Positions 47,238 through 56,358 of a DNA stretch of 64,000 nucleotides are shown here, piece by piece. A program made the position numbers and the translations under genes. Under the pieces are notes generated by a model that had not been told where the DNA came from, searched no databases, and was given only the letters and a program-made list of their open reading frames with translations. The stretch spans positions 186,001 through 250,000 of the forward strand of contig NZ_KB898358.1 in the NCBI RefSeq assembly GCF_000377565.1, given 5' to 3'. Each line of letters begins with the position of its first letter. The stretch's first letter is position 1. Origin of the DNA: Rhizobium sp. 2MFCol3.1 (lineage in GTDB: Bacteria > Pseudomonadota > Alphaproteobacteria > Rhizobiales > Rhizobiaceae).

Positions 47238-48314
47238 ATGGCCGGCATCGTGCAGTCCACACAGGCCTATGAAAGCTGGCTTCGCGGCCAACTCGGGGCC
47301 GATCTGGTCGAAGGCGATCTCCTGCGCAAGCACATGAAGATGCGATCAAGCAGCTTCTCTTTCCTGCGCGCCACCTATTGGCGCTTTTCAGAAACCGTCC
47401 TCGATATCTGCCCCGACGCTGCCGCCGCGCCGAAGGTTCTGGCGATCGGTGATACGCATCTGGAAAACTTCGGTACCTGGCGCGATGTCGAGGGACGCCT
47501 CGTCTGGGGCGCCAATGATTTCGACGACGCGGCCGTCATGCCCTACGCGCTTGATCTCATCCGGCTGACGGCAAGCGCGCTCCTCGCGGTCACCGAGGGC
47601 GGCCCGCCGGCGCAGACGATCGCGGCTTCGGTGCTGGGGGGATATCTGAGGGCGCTGCAGACGCCCACGTCCGTCATTCTCGAGCGCGATCACAAATGGC
47701 TGCGCAAGGCGCTGACCCTGCCCGATAGCGAGCGCCGCGCCTTCTGGGATAAATTCGCGAGCCTTGCGCCGAGCGAAAAGCCGGCGCCGTCAGCCTATAC
47801 CGAAGCGCTCGACGCGTCCTTGCCGTCGGGCCATGCCGCTTACATTCCGAAGCCGCGCACGGCGGGCACCGGCAGCCTCGGGCGTCCGCGTTTCATCGCT
47901 TACACGGATTGGCGGGGCGGGCCGGTGCTGCGCGAGGCCAAGGCCATGCTGCAATCGGCCTGGTCGCTCGCCCACGCGCCCGATGATCGGGCCATCCACG
48001 CCGTCGAGATCGCGACAGGTCAGATGCGGTCTCCCGATCAGCACTATCGGCTGATCGGCTCGGTCCTAGTGCGGCGGTTGTCGCCAAGCAGCACCAAGAT
48101 CGAGATCGACGGCAATTCCGATTTGCTGCTGTCGCCGGATATGCTTGATCTGATGGGCTTCGAGATCGGCAACTGCCACGCCAATGACCCTGCGGCCGTT
48201 GATGCGATCCTGCGCGACCTCAAGGCGCGCAAGCCGGGCTGGCTGGTGGAAGACGCGAAGGCTACAGCAGCGCAGATCGGCGCCGAGCAGAAAACATGGT
48301 CACACGCGTCGTGA
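47238..48314 (+). CDS. DUF2252-family protein
   Basis: 358 residues from ATG 47238 with ttggag upstream. GDTHLENFGTW and WGANDFDDAAVMPYALDLIRL match the GD.H..NFG and NDFD signature of DUF2252, distant relatives of the kinase fold. Function unknown. Overlaps the convergent DUF1513 gene by 15 bases. Confidence 0.85.
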   Translation: MAGIVQSTQAYESWLRGQLGADLVEGDLLRKHMKMRSSSFSFLRATYWRFSETVLDICPDAAAAPKVLAIGDTHLENFGTWRDVEGRLVWGANDFDDAAVMPYALDLIRLTASALLAVTEGGPPAQTIAASVLGGYLRALQTPTSVILERDHKWLRKALTLPDSERRAFWDKFASLAPSEKPAPSAYTEALDASLPSGHAAYIPKPRTAGTGSLGRPRFIAYTDWRGGPVLREAKAMLQSAWSLAHAPDDRAIHAVEIATGQMRSPDQHYRLIGSVLVRRLSPSSTKIEIDGNSDLLLSPDMLDLMGFEIGNCHANDPAAVDAILRDLKARKPGWLVEDAKATAAQIGAEQKTWSHAS

Positions 48315-49397
48315 GGGCGCGATCCTGACGATGTGCTGGTCCCAGGCCACGTCGCTGCGCTTGCCAAGGAAATCGCCGTCATAGGAGGAAACGGCAAAGC
48401 CGGTGCTCGCGGGCGCGATGCCGGCCGCCTCGGGCACGATCTCCTCGCGCAGCACCCGGCCGCTTATGGCATCGATCGTCACCGAGGCCCCACCCTTTGG
48501 CGAGGTCACGCCCACCAGCCCGTCCTTGCGGTTGACGGCAATGGCGCCGACATAGTTGGCGAGCCTTCGGGTGGTCTCTTCGGGCAAATCGACGAAGCGC
48601 AGGTCCTCGCCCTTGGCGAAGGAGCCGACCAGCGGCGGCAGGTCGTTGCGGCGGCCTTCATACTGGCAGGCGAACCAGATGCGGCCGCTGTCGTCGACAT
48701 CGACATGGCGCGTCGAGACCTGCGCCCATTCGGCGGGCAGCGTGTGCTTCTCGATCAGCGCGCCGGTTGCGGCGTCCACGAGCGTCAGCGACGGCTGCAT
48801 GTTGCCGAGGTTGAGCTTGGTGCGGCCGAAATCCGGATGCGTCTCGATCCCGCCGTTGGCAATGATGAGCGTGTGCCCGTCGTCGCTGACGGTCATGTCG
48901 TGCGGGCCGACGCCATAGGTCTCGAATTCGCCGATCCGCTCGAAGCGATGGGTGGCGTCGTAGAGCCCGATCATGCCGCGATTGCCGTCGAAGTCATTCT
49001 CGCTGGCATAGAGTATGCGCCCATCGGGCGAAAAGGCGCCGTGGCCGTAGAAATGCCGGTTCTCGGCGGCCGTGATCACGATCGGCTTGGCTTTTCCGTG
49101 CGGGTCGAAGATCATCGCATAGGTGCCGGGCCGCCGCGCGAAGGCGACGGTCTTGCCCGTGGCGGCGCTGAAGGCCATGCCGTGCGAGCGCGCCGGCAGC
49201 GCCACCTGGTCGATGATCTCGCCACGCTCGGAAACGGTCGCCACCGCGAAGGACCCGTTGGCCTGCCGCACGCCGGAGGCATAGACGGCGTCGGCGCGCT
49301 CGAGCGCCATCAGCGCGCGCGGCGGCAATGCCGCCAGGAAGGTCAGCCCGGCCGCCTTGACGAAGCTGCGCCGATCGATCGCGGCACTCCTGATCAT
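48300..49397 (-). CDS. DUF1513 periplasmic beta-propeller-like protein (Tat signal)
   Basis: 365 residues from ATG 49397. The N terminus has a twin-arginine signal (AIDRRSFVKAAGLTFLAAL), which fits a folded periplasmic cargo. The body has propeller-like repeats (FSPDGRILYASENDFDG, GHTLIIANGG). It is the last gene of the imelysin operon, four bases after the gene before it. Role unknown, tied to iron by context. Confidence 0.88.
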   Translation of the reverse strand: MIRSAAIDRRSFVKAAGLTFLAALPPRALMALERADAVYASGVRQANGSFAVATVSERGEIIDQVALPARSHGMAFSAATGKTVAFARRPGTYAMIFDPHGKAKPIVITAAENRHFYGHGAFSPDGRILYASENDFDGNRGMIGLYDATHRFERIGEFETYGVGPHDMTVSDDGHTLIIANGGIETHPDFGRTKLNLGNMQPSLTLVDAATGALIEKHTLPAEWAQVSTRHVDVDDSGRIWFACQYEGRRNDLPPLVGSFAKGEDLRFVDLPEETTRRLANYVGAIAVNRKDGLVGVTSPKGGASVTIDAISGRVLREEIVPEAAGIAPASTGFAVSSYDGDFLGKRSDVAWDQHIVRIAPSRRV

Positions 49398-49401
49398 CGG
49401 C

Positions 49402-50538
49402 TCAATCGCCGTCGGAGAAGGAGAAGCCGGCCGAAAGGCCGATCGCGGCGCCATAGTTGTCGCTGATCATGGTCACGAGGTCGCGCGTATCGACCAGCAG
49501 CTGGTCAAGCTTTGCCTTTTCGGCGTCGCTGGTGGCGACCTCGATATCAGGGTTGAGCTTCGGCACGGTCTCAAGCAGCGACTTCAGCTTGGCGTCGATC
49601 GCGTCGGCAACCGGCTTCTTGTCGGCAGGAAGCAGGTCGGCCATTTCGGCCTTCTGCCAAAGGTTGCGCAGCCCCTCCAGATTGGATGTCATCGACTTCC
49701 AGGTGTTCTTGGAGCGCCAGTAGATCGCCATGCGCGGCTTCGGGGTGCTGTCCTTGCCCTTGTAGAATTGCTCGAGCCGCTGATCGCGGACATTCTCGGC
49801 GCCGTGCACGAGAGTGCCGAGAAGCGCGGTCACAGCTTCCTTGTTGTCCATGAAATCGGCGCTCTGCGGACCCGGATGCTTCCAGCTCGCCTGGATGCCG
49901 TCAGGCTTTTCCCAGGCGGCGACCACTTCGGCCGCCTCGCGCTGGATATTGCCGGCAACGGCCGCGCCATAGAGGCAGCGGAAACCGCTCTTCTGGTTGG
50001 TGAGGTCTTCCGATCCCGTCCCATAGAGCACGTATTCGAGCGCCGTCAGGCCCTGCAGGGCAACGCTCTTGGAGGCGATTGCGTCGACCGTCGTGTCCTT
50101 GGGATCGGCCTTGGCGATCAGCGTCTGCACCTGCCTCAAGCCCACGCCCTTGCGATCCGGATAAAACAGGATGTGCTCGAAGAGATTGTCCTGGATGACA
50201 GGACCGACCTGCACCATTTCGATCGCCGACCAGTAGCGGATGATGTCGTCGAAGGCAGACTTCGCCTTGTCGAGGCTGCCGGGCGTACCCTTGTCGCAAA
50301 GATCCTTCATCGCCGTGGTCAGCCGCGCGGCCGATTGCTGGGCGTTGCGGTATCCCGGGCGGATCACCTCGTCGACAGCGCGCTGCATGACGGCAGGCAC
50401 CGCATCCTCGTTCAATCCGGCCGGAGCGGCAGCCTGACCCGCCGGTGCTGGGGTCTCGCCCGCCTGCGGAGCGGCCGTCTGCGCCACGGCATTGGAGGCA
50501 AGGGCAAGCGAGAGAACCAGAGGGTACCAAAGGCGCAT
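49402..50538 (-). CDS. Imelysin-family periplasmic protein, lacking the motif His
   Basis: 378 residues from ATG 50538. Signal peptide of about 20 residues and an Ala/Pro/Gly linker precede the helical imelysin domain. The family GxHxxE motif reads GLTALEYVLYG, so Thr replaces the His and the Glu stays; metal binding may be changed. Its ATG overlaps the stop of the di-haem gene (TGATG). Confidence 0.88.
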   Translation of the reverse strand: MRLWYPLVLSLALASNAVAQTAAPQAGETPAPAGQAAAPAGLNEDAVPAVMQRAVDEVIRPGYRNAQQSAARLTTAMKDLCDKGTPGSLDKAKSAFDDIIRYWSAIEMVQVGPVIQDNLFEHILFYPDRKGVGLRQVQTLIAKADPKDTTVDAIASKSVALQGLTALEYVLYGTGSEDLTNQKSGFRCLYGAAVAGNIQREAAEVVAAWEKPDGIQASWKHPGPQSADFMDNKEAVTALLGTLVHGAENVRDQRLEQFYKGKDSTPKPRMAIYWRSKNTWKSMTSNLEGLRNLWQKAEMADLLPADKKPVADAIDAKLKSLLETVPKLNPDIEVATSDAEKAKLDQLLVDTRDLVTMISDNYGAAIGLSAGFSFSDGD

Positions 50539-52073
50539 CAAAGAGACTCCAAAAACGTAATCAGTGCCTGCCTGTTATCCGCAGGCAGGGAGGCAAATGC
50601 GTCGCGCGACTTTTGTGCTTCGCCGCCGTGCCAGAGAATGGCCTCGGTGAGGTTTCTGGCCCGGCCGTCATGAAGGAAAAAGCTATGTCCGCTGACAGTC
50701 TTGGTGAGACCTATACCCCATAGCGGCGGCGTGCGCCATTCACGTCCGCTTGCAAGTCCAACCTGTTGTCCGTCCGCCAGCCCATCGCCCATGTCGTGCA
50801 GCAGGAAGTCGGAATAGGGCCAGATCAGCTGGAAGGACTGCGCCTTGTCGAGGCTGTCGCGGCGCGTCACATACTTCGGCACATGGCAGGCGGTGCAGCC
50901 GCTCTCGTAGAAAACCTGCTTGCCCTTCAGCGTTTCCGGAAAGCTCGCCTTGCGCCGCGCCGGCACGGCCAGATTGGCGGAATAGAAAGTCACAAGGTCG
51001 AGGATCGGCCCCGGCGCTTCCTCGTTCCCAAGCCGCTTCTGCACGCCTGTGGCCATCGCCTTACACTTGGCCTGCGCCTCCGTGCAATCGCCATGCGGGT
51101 CGGGCTGGTCAGGGGTGGAGATGCCGATGTCGTTCAGGAAGGCATCGGCGCTCTGGTCGCGCACGCTGGCGTTCTGAGCCTTCCAGCCGAAGCGGCCAAG
51201 CGCGATCTTCCCGGTGCGGTGGTCGCGCACGATCGCCGCCTTGCCGTGGATGCCGTCCCCGTCCTTGTCGTCCGGATCGGCATGCGCGAGGATATCGGCC
51301 TCGGGAATGGCCTCGATCAGCCCCAGCCCGATCATCGCCGGCGCCACGCGCGGCGAGATTGTCGTTGCCGGATCGAGCGGCCCGTAACCGAGGTCGTCGA
51401 TTGCGTAGCGCGGTCGCCGCAGCGACACGGTCTCGCCACCGGCAAGCGTCACCGGCTCCTCGGTGTAGCTGACCGCCATCTTCCCCTCGGCGGGAAGGCC
51501 GGGTACCGCGCGGTCCTGCAATTGGTGGCCGTAGACCGGATCGGGGAAGTTGATGGTCTCGGCATTGGCGACAGCGCGTTCCTCGTCGGGCGTCTTGGCC
51601 GTGCGCGCCAGTCTCAGAAACATTGAGCTGGTGCTGGCGTCGGGCTCCGGCTTGCCGCGCCCGTCGTTGAGGTGGCAGTTCATGCAGGAGCGCGCGTTGA
51701 ACAGTGGCCCCAACCCGTCGGAGGCTTGCGTCGAGGAAGGGGCGGAGACCCAGAGCTTTTTGAAGAGCGCATTGCCGAGCTTGAACGGCTGCTCCTCCTC
51801 GAAAGGGATGTTCGCGGAGATATGCGAGAAGGAATTGCGCGTCACCGGATCGATCGACGTTGCGCCGCCCGCCTGCATGGCCTCGTATTGCTCGGCCTTG
51901 GAAAAGTCGGTGGTCGGCCGCGTCACATCGGCAACGCGCTTGGCGTCGGCTTCGGTGAGATCGGTGCGCTTGGTGGGAAGGTCGAAATTATCCGCAAGGG
52001 CGGCTGATAGGCCGGCGATCGTGGCGCAGATGGTTGCGCTGAAAAGAAGACGACGGGCCGAGAAAGGCGACAT
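50538..52073 (-). CDS. Di-haem cytochrome c / DUF1111 thiol-oxidoreductase-like protein
   Basis: 511 residues with a signal peptide and two haem c sites, CMNCHLNDGRG near residue 130 and CTACHVPKY near 390. This is the DUF1111 family often found beside imelysins. Electron transfer in the periplasm, perhaps oxidation state control of iron. Coupled to the downstream imelysin. Confidence 0.9.
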   Translation of the reverse strand: MSPFSARRLLFSATICATIAGLSAALADNFDLPTKRTDLTEADAKRVADVTRPTTDFSKAEQYEAMQAGGATSIDPVTRNSFSHISANIPFEEEQPFKLGNALFKKLWVSAPSSTQASDGLGPLFNARSCMNCHLNDGRGKPEPDASTSSMFLRLARTAKTPDEERAVANAETINFPDPVYGHQLQDRAVPGLPAEGKMAVSYTEEPVTLAGGETVSLRRPRYAIDDLGYGPLDPATTISPRVAPAMIGLGLIEAIPEADILAHADPDDKDGDGIHGKAAIVRDHRTGKIALGRFGWKAQNASVRDQSADAFLNDIGISTPDQPDPHGDCTEAQAKCKAMATGVQKRLGNEEAPGPILDLVTFYSANLAVPARRKASFPETLKGKQVFYESGCTACHVPKYVTRRDSLDKAQSFQLIWPYSDFLLHDMGDGLADGQQVGLASGREWRTPPLWGIGLTKTVSGHSFFLHDGRARNLTEAILWHGGEAQKSRDAFASLPADNRQALITFLESL

Positions 52074-52082
52074 TTCGGAGTT

Positions 52083-52110
52083 CGGGCCGCCTCGATAGCG
52101 AAGCGGCCCG
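52083..52110 (-). other. Intercistronic hairpin after the first imelysin gene
   Basis: CGGGCCGC and GCGGCCCG form a perfect eight-base stem with a 12-base loop in the 46-base gap before the di-haem gene. No T run follows, so it may protect the first message and lower downstream expression rather than end transcription. Confidence 0.6.
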
Positions 52111-52119
52111 CCTTTTTAC

Positions 52120-53400
52120 TTATTTGAAGACGGCAGTAGGATTATCCAAGCTGTCGGAACCTTCAAGCTTGACCGTGCCGAGATCGAGGGCTGCGATCAC
52201 GCGCTGCACCGATTTCGTCTGGTCGACGAGGCCGTCGATGGCGGCCTGGACAACGGCGTTGCCCTTCTTGTTGCCCTCGGCGATCATCTGGTCGTACTTC
52301 TCGACGTTCTGGCCGCGCTTGGCCATGATCGCCATCGCCTTCAGCGTCGCGTCGAGCTTGCCCTGCATTTCCTTGTCGAGCTTCTTGTCCTTGGCGGCAA
52401 CGAGATCGTGCAGCGACGGACCCTTCATCTTCGTACCGTCGACGCGGGTGTAGTTGCCCGTATAGGCGGCAGCGATGCCGACAGCGTCGTTGAGGTGCGA
52501 GTTGTAGGTGTTGTCGGAGAAGCAATCATGCTCTTCTTCCGGATCGTGCAGGATCAGGCCGAGCTTCATGCGCTCGCCGGCGAGTTCGCCGTAGGAGAGC
52601 GAGCCCATGCCGGTCAGGATGGCGACGAGGCCGGCCTTCGGATCGGCCTCGACATGCTTGGTGGCTTCGCCATCCGGCTTCCAGTTGTCGGTCATTTCCT
52701 GCAGGTCGGAGACCAACAGCGTCGAGGCCGACTTCAGATATTCGGCGCGGCGGTCGCAATTGCCGTGCGTGCAATTCTTCAGGTCGTAATCGGTTGCCGG
52801 GCGGTTGCCGGCGCCTGGGCCGGTGCCGTTCAGATCCTGGCCCCAGAGCAGGAATTCGATGGCGTGATAGCCGGTCGCGACGTTGGCTTCCACGCCGCCG
52901 GCTTCCGCCAGCGTGCCGGAGAGGAATTCGGGCGTCAGCTTCGAAGCGTCGACATCCTTGCCGTCGATCTTGATCGTCTTGTTGGCGATCACGTTGGCGA
53001 CGTAAAGGGAGTTCTCGTCGCTCTCGGTGCCGTAGGACGCGTCGACATAGTCGATCAGGCCTTCGTCGAGCGGCCAGGCGTTGACCTTGCCTTCCCAGTC
53101 ATCGACGATCGGGTTGCCGAAGCGGTAGACTTCCGTCTGCTGGTAGGGAACGCGAGCCTTGATCCAGGCGGCGCGCGCAGCTTCCAGCGTCTTGTCCGTC
53201 GGCTCCTTTAAGAAGGCGTCGATCGCGGCGTCGAGAGCCTTCGCCGTGGTCAGCGCGTCTTCATACTTCGCGTGGCCGACTTCGGTGTAATATTTCACAA
53301 CGGCAGCAGCATCCGGGGCCGCGTAAGCGGGAATGGCGGACAAAGCGGTTGGGGCCACCGCCAGCGCCAGGGCTGCGCAGAAATTTTTGTTGAGTTTCAT
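52120..53400 (-). CDS. Imelysin-family iron-regulated protein
   Basis: 426 residues from ATG 53400 with ggagagg upstream. Signal peptide of about 28 residues; GYHAIEFLLWGQD contains the complete GxHxxE motif. CTHGNCDRR may form a disulfide. It is the first gene of the four-gene operon and resembles iron-regulated IrpA-type proteins. Metal capture in the periplasm is inferred. Confidence 0.92.
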   Translation of the reverse strand: MKLNKNFCAALALAVAPTALSAIPAYAAPDAAAVVKYYTEVGHAKYEDALTTAKALDAAIDAFLKEPTDKTLEAARAAWIKARVPYQQTEVYRFGNPIVDDWEGKVNAWPLDEGLIDYVDASYGTESDENSLYVANVIANKTIKIDGKDVDASKLTPEFLSGTLAEAGGVEANVATGYHAIEFLLWGQDLNGTGPGAGNRPATDYDLKNCTHGNCDRRAEYLKSASTLLVSDLQEMTDNWKPDGEATKHVEADPKAGLVAILTGMGSLSYGELAGERMKLGLILHDPEEEHDCFSDNTYNSHLNDAVGIAAAYTGNYTRVDGTKMKGPSLHDLVAAKDKKLDKEMQGKLDATLKAMAIMAKRGQNVEKYDQMIAEGNKKGNAVVQAAIDGLVDQTKSVQRVIAALDLGTVKLEGSDSLDNPTAVFK

Positions 53401-53613
53401 GGGATCCTCTCCTGTGACGGGCATCCCGTATGACACCCGGCGAAAATGTCTTCGCGCAAAAGCAAACTGGTGTCAAACACTCTAGTTTGGAATGATTTTA
53501 AGGAAACGAATTCCGCCGAAAGGCCATGAAATCGAAATCGAATTGCTTGGAAAATGGGCGATATATGAGTAATCAATGTGCAACTGCATAAACATTGTCC
53601 GGATTGACCGCGT

Positions 53614-54120
53614 ATGCGCCGACATATCAAGCATTTCACCCATCGCCATGAGCCGAAGGGTACCGTCCACCTCCATCTGAAATCCGGCATCGGCGCCATG
53701 ATCGGCATGGCGTCGGTCGGCGCGCTCACCGTTTTCACCGGCATTCCGCTGCTGATCGCGCCCTTCGGCGCCACGGCAGTGCTGATCTTCGGCCAGCCAA
53801 AGAGCCCGCTGGCGCAGCCGGCCAACGTCATCGGCGGCTACCTTCTGGCGGCGCTGATCGGTGGTCTGGCGGTTTTCCTGTTTCCGGGCCTCTGGTGGGT
53901 CGGCGCGATCGCCGTCGGGCTGACCATTGCCGGCATGCTGATGCTGCGCGTCACCCATCCGCCGGCGGGCGCCGTGCCGCTGGTGGCGTTCGGCTCGCAT
54001 ATGGGCGGACCGATGCTGTTTCTGATCGTCGGTTTCGGCAGTGCGCTGCTGATCGCGATCGCCGTGCTGCATCACCTGATCCCGCCGCGGCATCAATATC
54101 CGCTGCGGGCCCCGCACTGA
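53614..54120 (+). CDS. HPP-family membrane protein
   Basis: 168 residues with about four helices and the motif RVTHPPAGAVPL that names the family. Some HPP proteins transport nitrite in plastids and cyanobacteria; for this one the substrate is unknown. It diverges from the imelysin operon over 213 bases and converges with rsmB. Confidence 0.9.
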   Translation: MRRHIKHFTHRHEPKGTVHLHLKSGIGAMIGMASVGALTVFTGIPLLIAPFGATAVLIFGQPKSPLAQPANVIGGYLLAALIGGLAVFLFPGLWWVGAIAVGLTIAGMLMLRVTHPPAGAVPLVAFGSHMGGPMLFLIVGFGSALLIAIAVLHHLIPPRHQYPLRAPH

Positions 54121-54136
54121 TCTAGCCTTTATTGAT

Positions 54137-55426
54137 TTAGGCTTTGCGCTTCATCCGGCAGAAGAAGAATCCATCCGTGTCTGTCGACGCGGGTGTCAGC
54201 GTGATGGTCTGTCCGTCCGACGAGCGCGGATGCGGGCTGTCCTTGCCGAACAGCTGATCCCAGCCCTCGAGCGCACCCGAGATTTCGAACTCCGGATTGG
54301 CGGCGCTAAACGCGCGCACCTGCTCCTCGTTTTCCTGCGGCAGCACCGAGCAGGTCACATAGATCAACTCGCCGCCGGGGCGCACATAGGCGCTCGCTTG
54401 GCTGAGTGCGTCCTGCTGCTGGGCGGTGCGCTCGTCGAGATTCTTGGCGGTGAGGCGCCATTTCGTGTCCGGGCGTCGGCGCCATGTGCCGGTTCCCGTG
54501 CAGGGCGCATCGACCAGCACCTTGTCGCAACGATCCTCGAGGTTCTTCAGTGCCTTCGGATTGTCGTGCAGCTGGACGTTCCGGGTGCCGGCGCGCTTCA
54601 GCCGCTCGATGATCGGCGCCAGCCGCTTGCGGTCGGCGTCATAGGCGTGAACCTGGCCCTTGTTGTGCATCGCGGCCGACATGGCGAGCGTCTTGCCGCC
54701 GCCGCCGGCGCAATAGTCGAGCACCTGCTCACCATCCTGGGGCAGCACGAGATCGGCGACGATCTGCGATCCCTCGTCCTGAACCTCGAACCAACCTTTT
54801 TGGAACGAAAGCTCCGCTGTCACGTTGGGAAGACGGGAGGCTCCTTCGCCCGCGGCAATCCGGATGCCGTAGCGCGCGATGCTGGCCTCCTGCGCGCCTG
54901 ATCTTTCGAGCGCCTTGACGGCCTTTTCGCGGGTGGCCTTCAGGATGTTCGCACGGAGATCGAGCGTCGGTCGCTCGGCGAGCGCTTGGGCTTCGCGAAG
55001 CCAGGTATCGCCGAAGGATTTTTCGAAGGTGGGCTGTATCCACTCCGGGATATCGCCCTGGATATGGGAAGGAGCATCCTTGAGATCACGGGAGTGAAAG
55101 GCCGAAAGCGTTGTTTCGGAGAGTGCTGCCGGCGCGAACTTGTCATCGGCAAGCTCGGCGGCGAGCGTCTCGGGCGTAAAGCCCCACTGGCGGAACATGA
55201 CGGCATGGGCAATCGCCGATGCGCTGTCGTCGTCCATCAGCCAGGCGTGCGAGAGGCGCATGCGAAGCGCGTCGTAGACGATGTTGCCGATTGCGGCGCG
55301 GTCGCCGGAACCGGCGAAGCGATGCGCGAGCCCCCAATCCTTGAGGGCATCGGCGACAGGCCGTCTGCGGGCATCGATGTCTTCAAGAACCGAAATCGCC
55401 CCTTCGAGCCTACCGCCCAATCGCAT
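54137..55426 (-). CDS. rsmB: RsmB/NOP-family 16S rRNA cytosine-5 methyltransferase
   Basis: 429 residues. N-terminal NusB-like RNA-binding domain, then SAM motifs (VLDYCAGGGGKTLAM), the DAPCTGTGTWRRRPD motif and the catalytic Cys in YVTCSVLPQENE. It should methylate C967 of 16S rRNA. RsmB is the best fit; other NOP family members are possible. Confidence 0.88.
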   Translation of the reverse strand: MRLGGRLEGAISVLEDIDARRRPVADALKDWGLAHRFAGSGDRAAIGNIVYDALRMRLSHAWLMDDDSASAIAHAVMFRQWGFTPETLAAELADDKFAPAALSETTLSAFHSRDLKDAPSHIQGDIPEWIQPTFEKSFGDTWLREAQALAERPTLDLRANILKATREKAVKALERSGAQEASIARYGIRIAAGEGASRLPNVTAELSFQKGWFEVQDEGSQIVADLVLPQDGEQVLDYCAGGGGKTLAMSAAMHNKGQVHAYDADRKRLAPIIERLKRAGTRNVQLHDNPKALKNLEDRCDKVLVDAPCTGTGTWRRRPDTKWRLTAKNLDERTAQQQDALSQASAYVRPGGELIYVTCSVLPQENEEQVRAFSAANPEFEISGALEGWDQLFGKDSPHPRSSDGQTITLTPASTDTDGFFFCRMKRKA

Positions 55427-55589
55427 TCACAACGCTCCTATTGCCTGGATCAATGCCGGACCCTTTTAAGGACCGGCGGCTTGTGAACGATCCGCAGGAA
55501 GCGCGACAGACGCAGCGGATGGTACACAAGTCTCAACCGCGTGGTATCCGCGATTGGCGGCAAGAGCAAGCGGTGCCTTATATCAGGCG

Positions 55590-55952
55590 TTAGCCGATCA
55601 CTTCGTAGCAGACCTTGGCGGTGCCGGTGCTGACCATGCCGATGTTGCTGGCGGCTGCACGGGAAAGATCGAGAACGCGGCCGCGGATGAAAGGACCACG
55701 ATCGTTAATGCGGACGACGACGCTGCGGCCGTTGTTGCGGTTGGTGACCTTGACCTTGGTGCCGAAGGCGAGCGAGCGGTGCGCGGCAGTATTGATGGTC
55801 GGGTTCATGCGTTCGCCGGAAGCGGTTTTGGAGTGAAGTGCGTACCACGACGCGCCACCGCAACCATTTGCAGCAAAACCTTCCATCGGAAGGATCGTAG
55901 AACAGGCTGCTATAGTTGTGACGGCGATAATAGAACGGCAAATTTTCTTCAA
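55590..55952 (-). CDS. rlpA: Septal ring lytic transglycosylase RlpA-like
   Basis: 120 residues: a signal peptide of about 27 residues, then a double-psi beta-barrel ([35 protein letters not shown]). Short RlpA without a SPOR domain, so septal targeting is doubtful. It could cleave denuded glycan strands. Preceded by a long AT-rich region. Confidence 0.87.
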   Translation of the reverse strand: MKKICRSIIAVTTIAACSTILPMEGFAANGCGGASWYALHSKTASGERMNPTINTAAHRSLAFGTKVKVTNRNNGRSVVVRINDRGPFIRGRVLDLSRAAASNIGMVSTGTAKVCYEVIG

Positions 55953-56358
55953 AACGGGGTGTCCCTCAACTGTTAAACCTACGCCTTGTGGGCGGCGGGG
56001 GCTTAAACCGGTCGAAAAGTGGCAGAAAAGTGCCCCGAGAGATCACGGAATGTTACGTTATGAAATATATGTGATGAGCCGGCAAAATGATTCGAACCGT
56101 CGTCAAGCGGTTTCGAATGAAAAAAGCGCAATTGAATCAAGTAAAATTAGAACTTTTTTTGCGGGAAGCCGTTCACGACTCCCGTGATCACAAAAATCAC
56201 GAAAATAATTTTGCGCCGGCGTCATAATTCTTGCCCCATTTGGGCAATTTCCAAGGCTTCCGCCCAAATTTTGCGCCAAATTTTAACGAAATCTGCCTGG
56301 AGTAGGAATTTCCTACCAATCTATCGCATACGATATGGCGATATCAGGGGCGTCTAAG
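55953..56358. other. AT-rich intergenic region with several dyads
   Basis: 406 bases without a convincing gene, far richer in A+T than its flanks. It contains TTGCCC/GGGCAA (56231-56247), GTAGGAA-T-TTCCTAC (56302-56316), TATCGC/GCGATA (56322-56343), the direct repeat AATTTTGCGCC (56207 and 56267) and three GANTC sites at 56089, 56134 and 56177. The open frame 55918-56187 has no family features. Confidence 0.55.

Noticed and set aside
53401..53613. An Irr or RirA box upstream of the imelysin operon
   Set aside because: No TTTAGAA..TTCTAAA or TGA-N9-TCA dyad was clear in the gap, so iron control is argued only from gene content.
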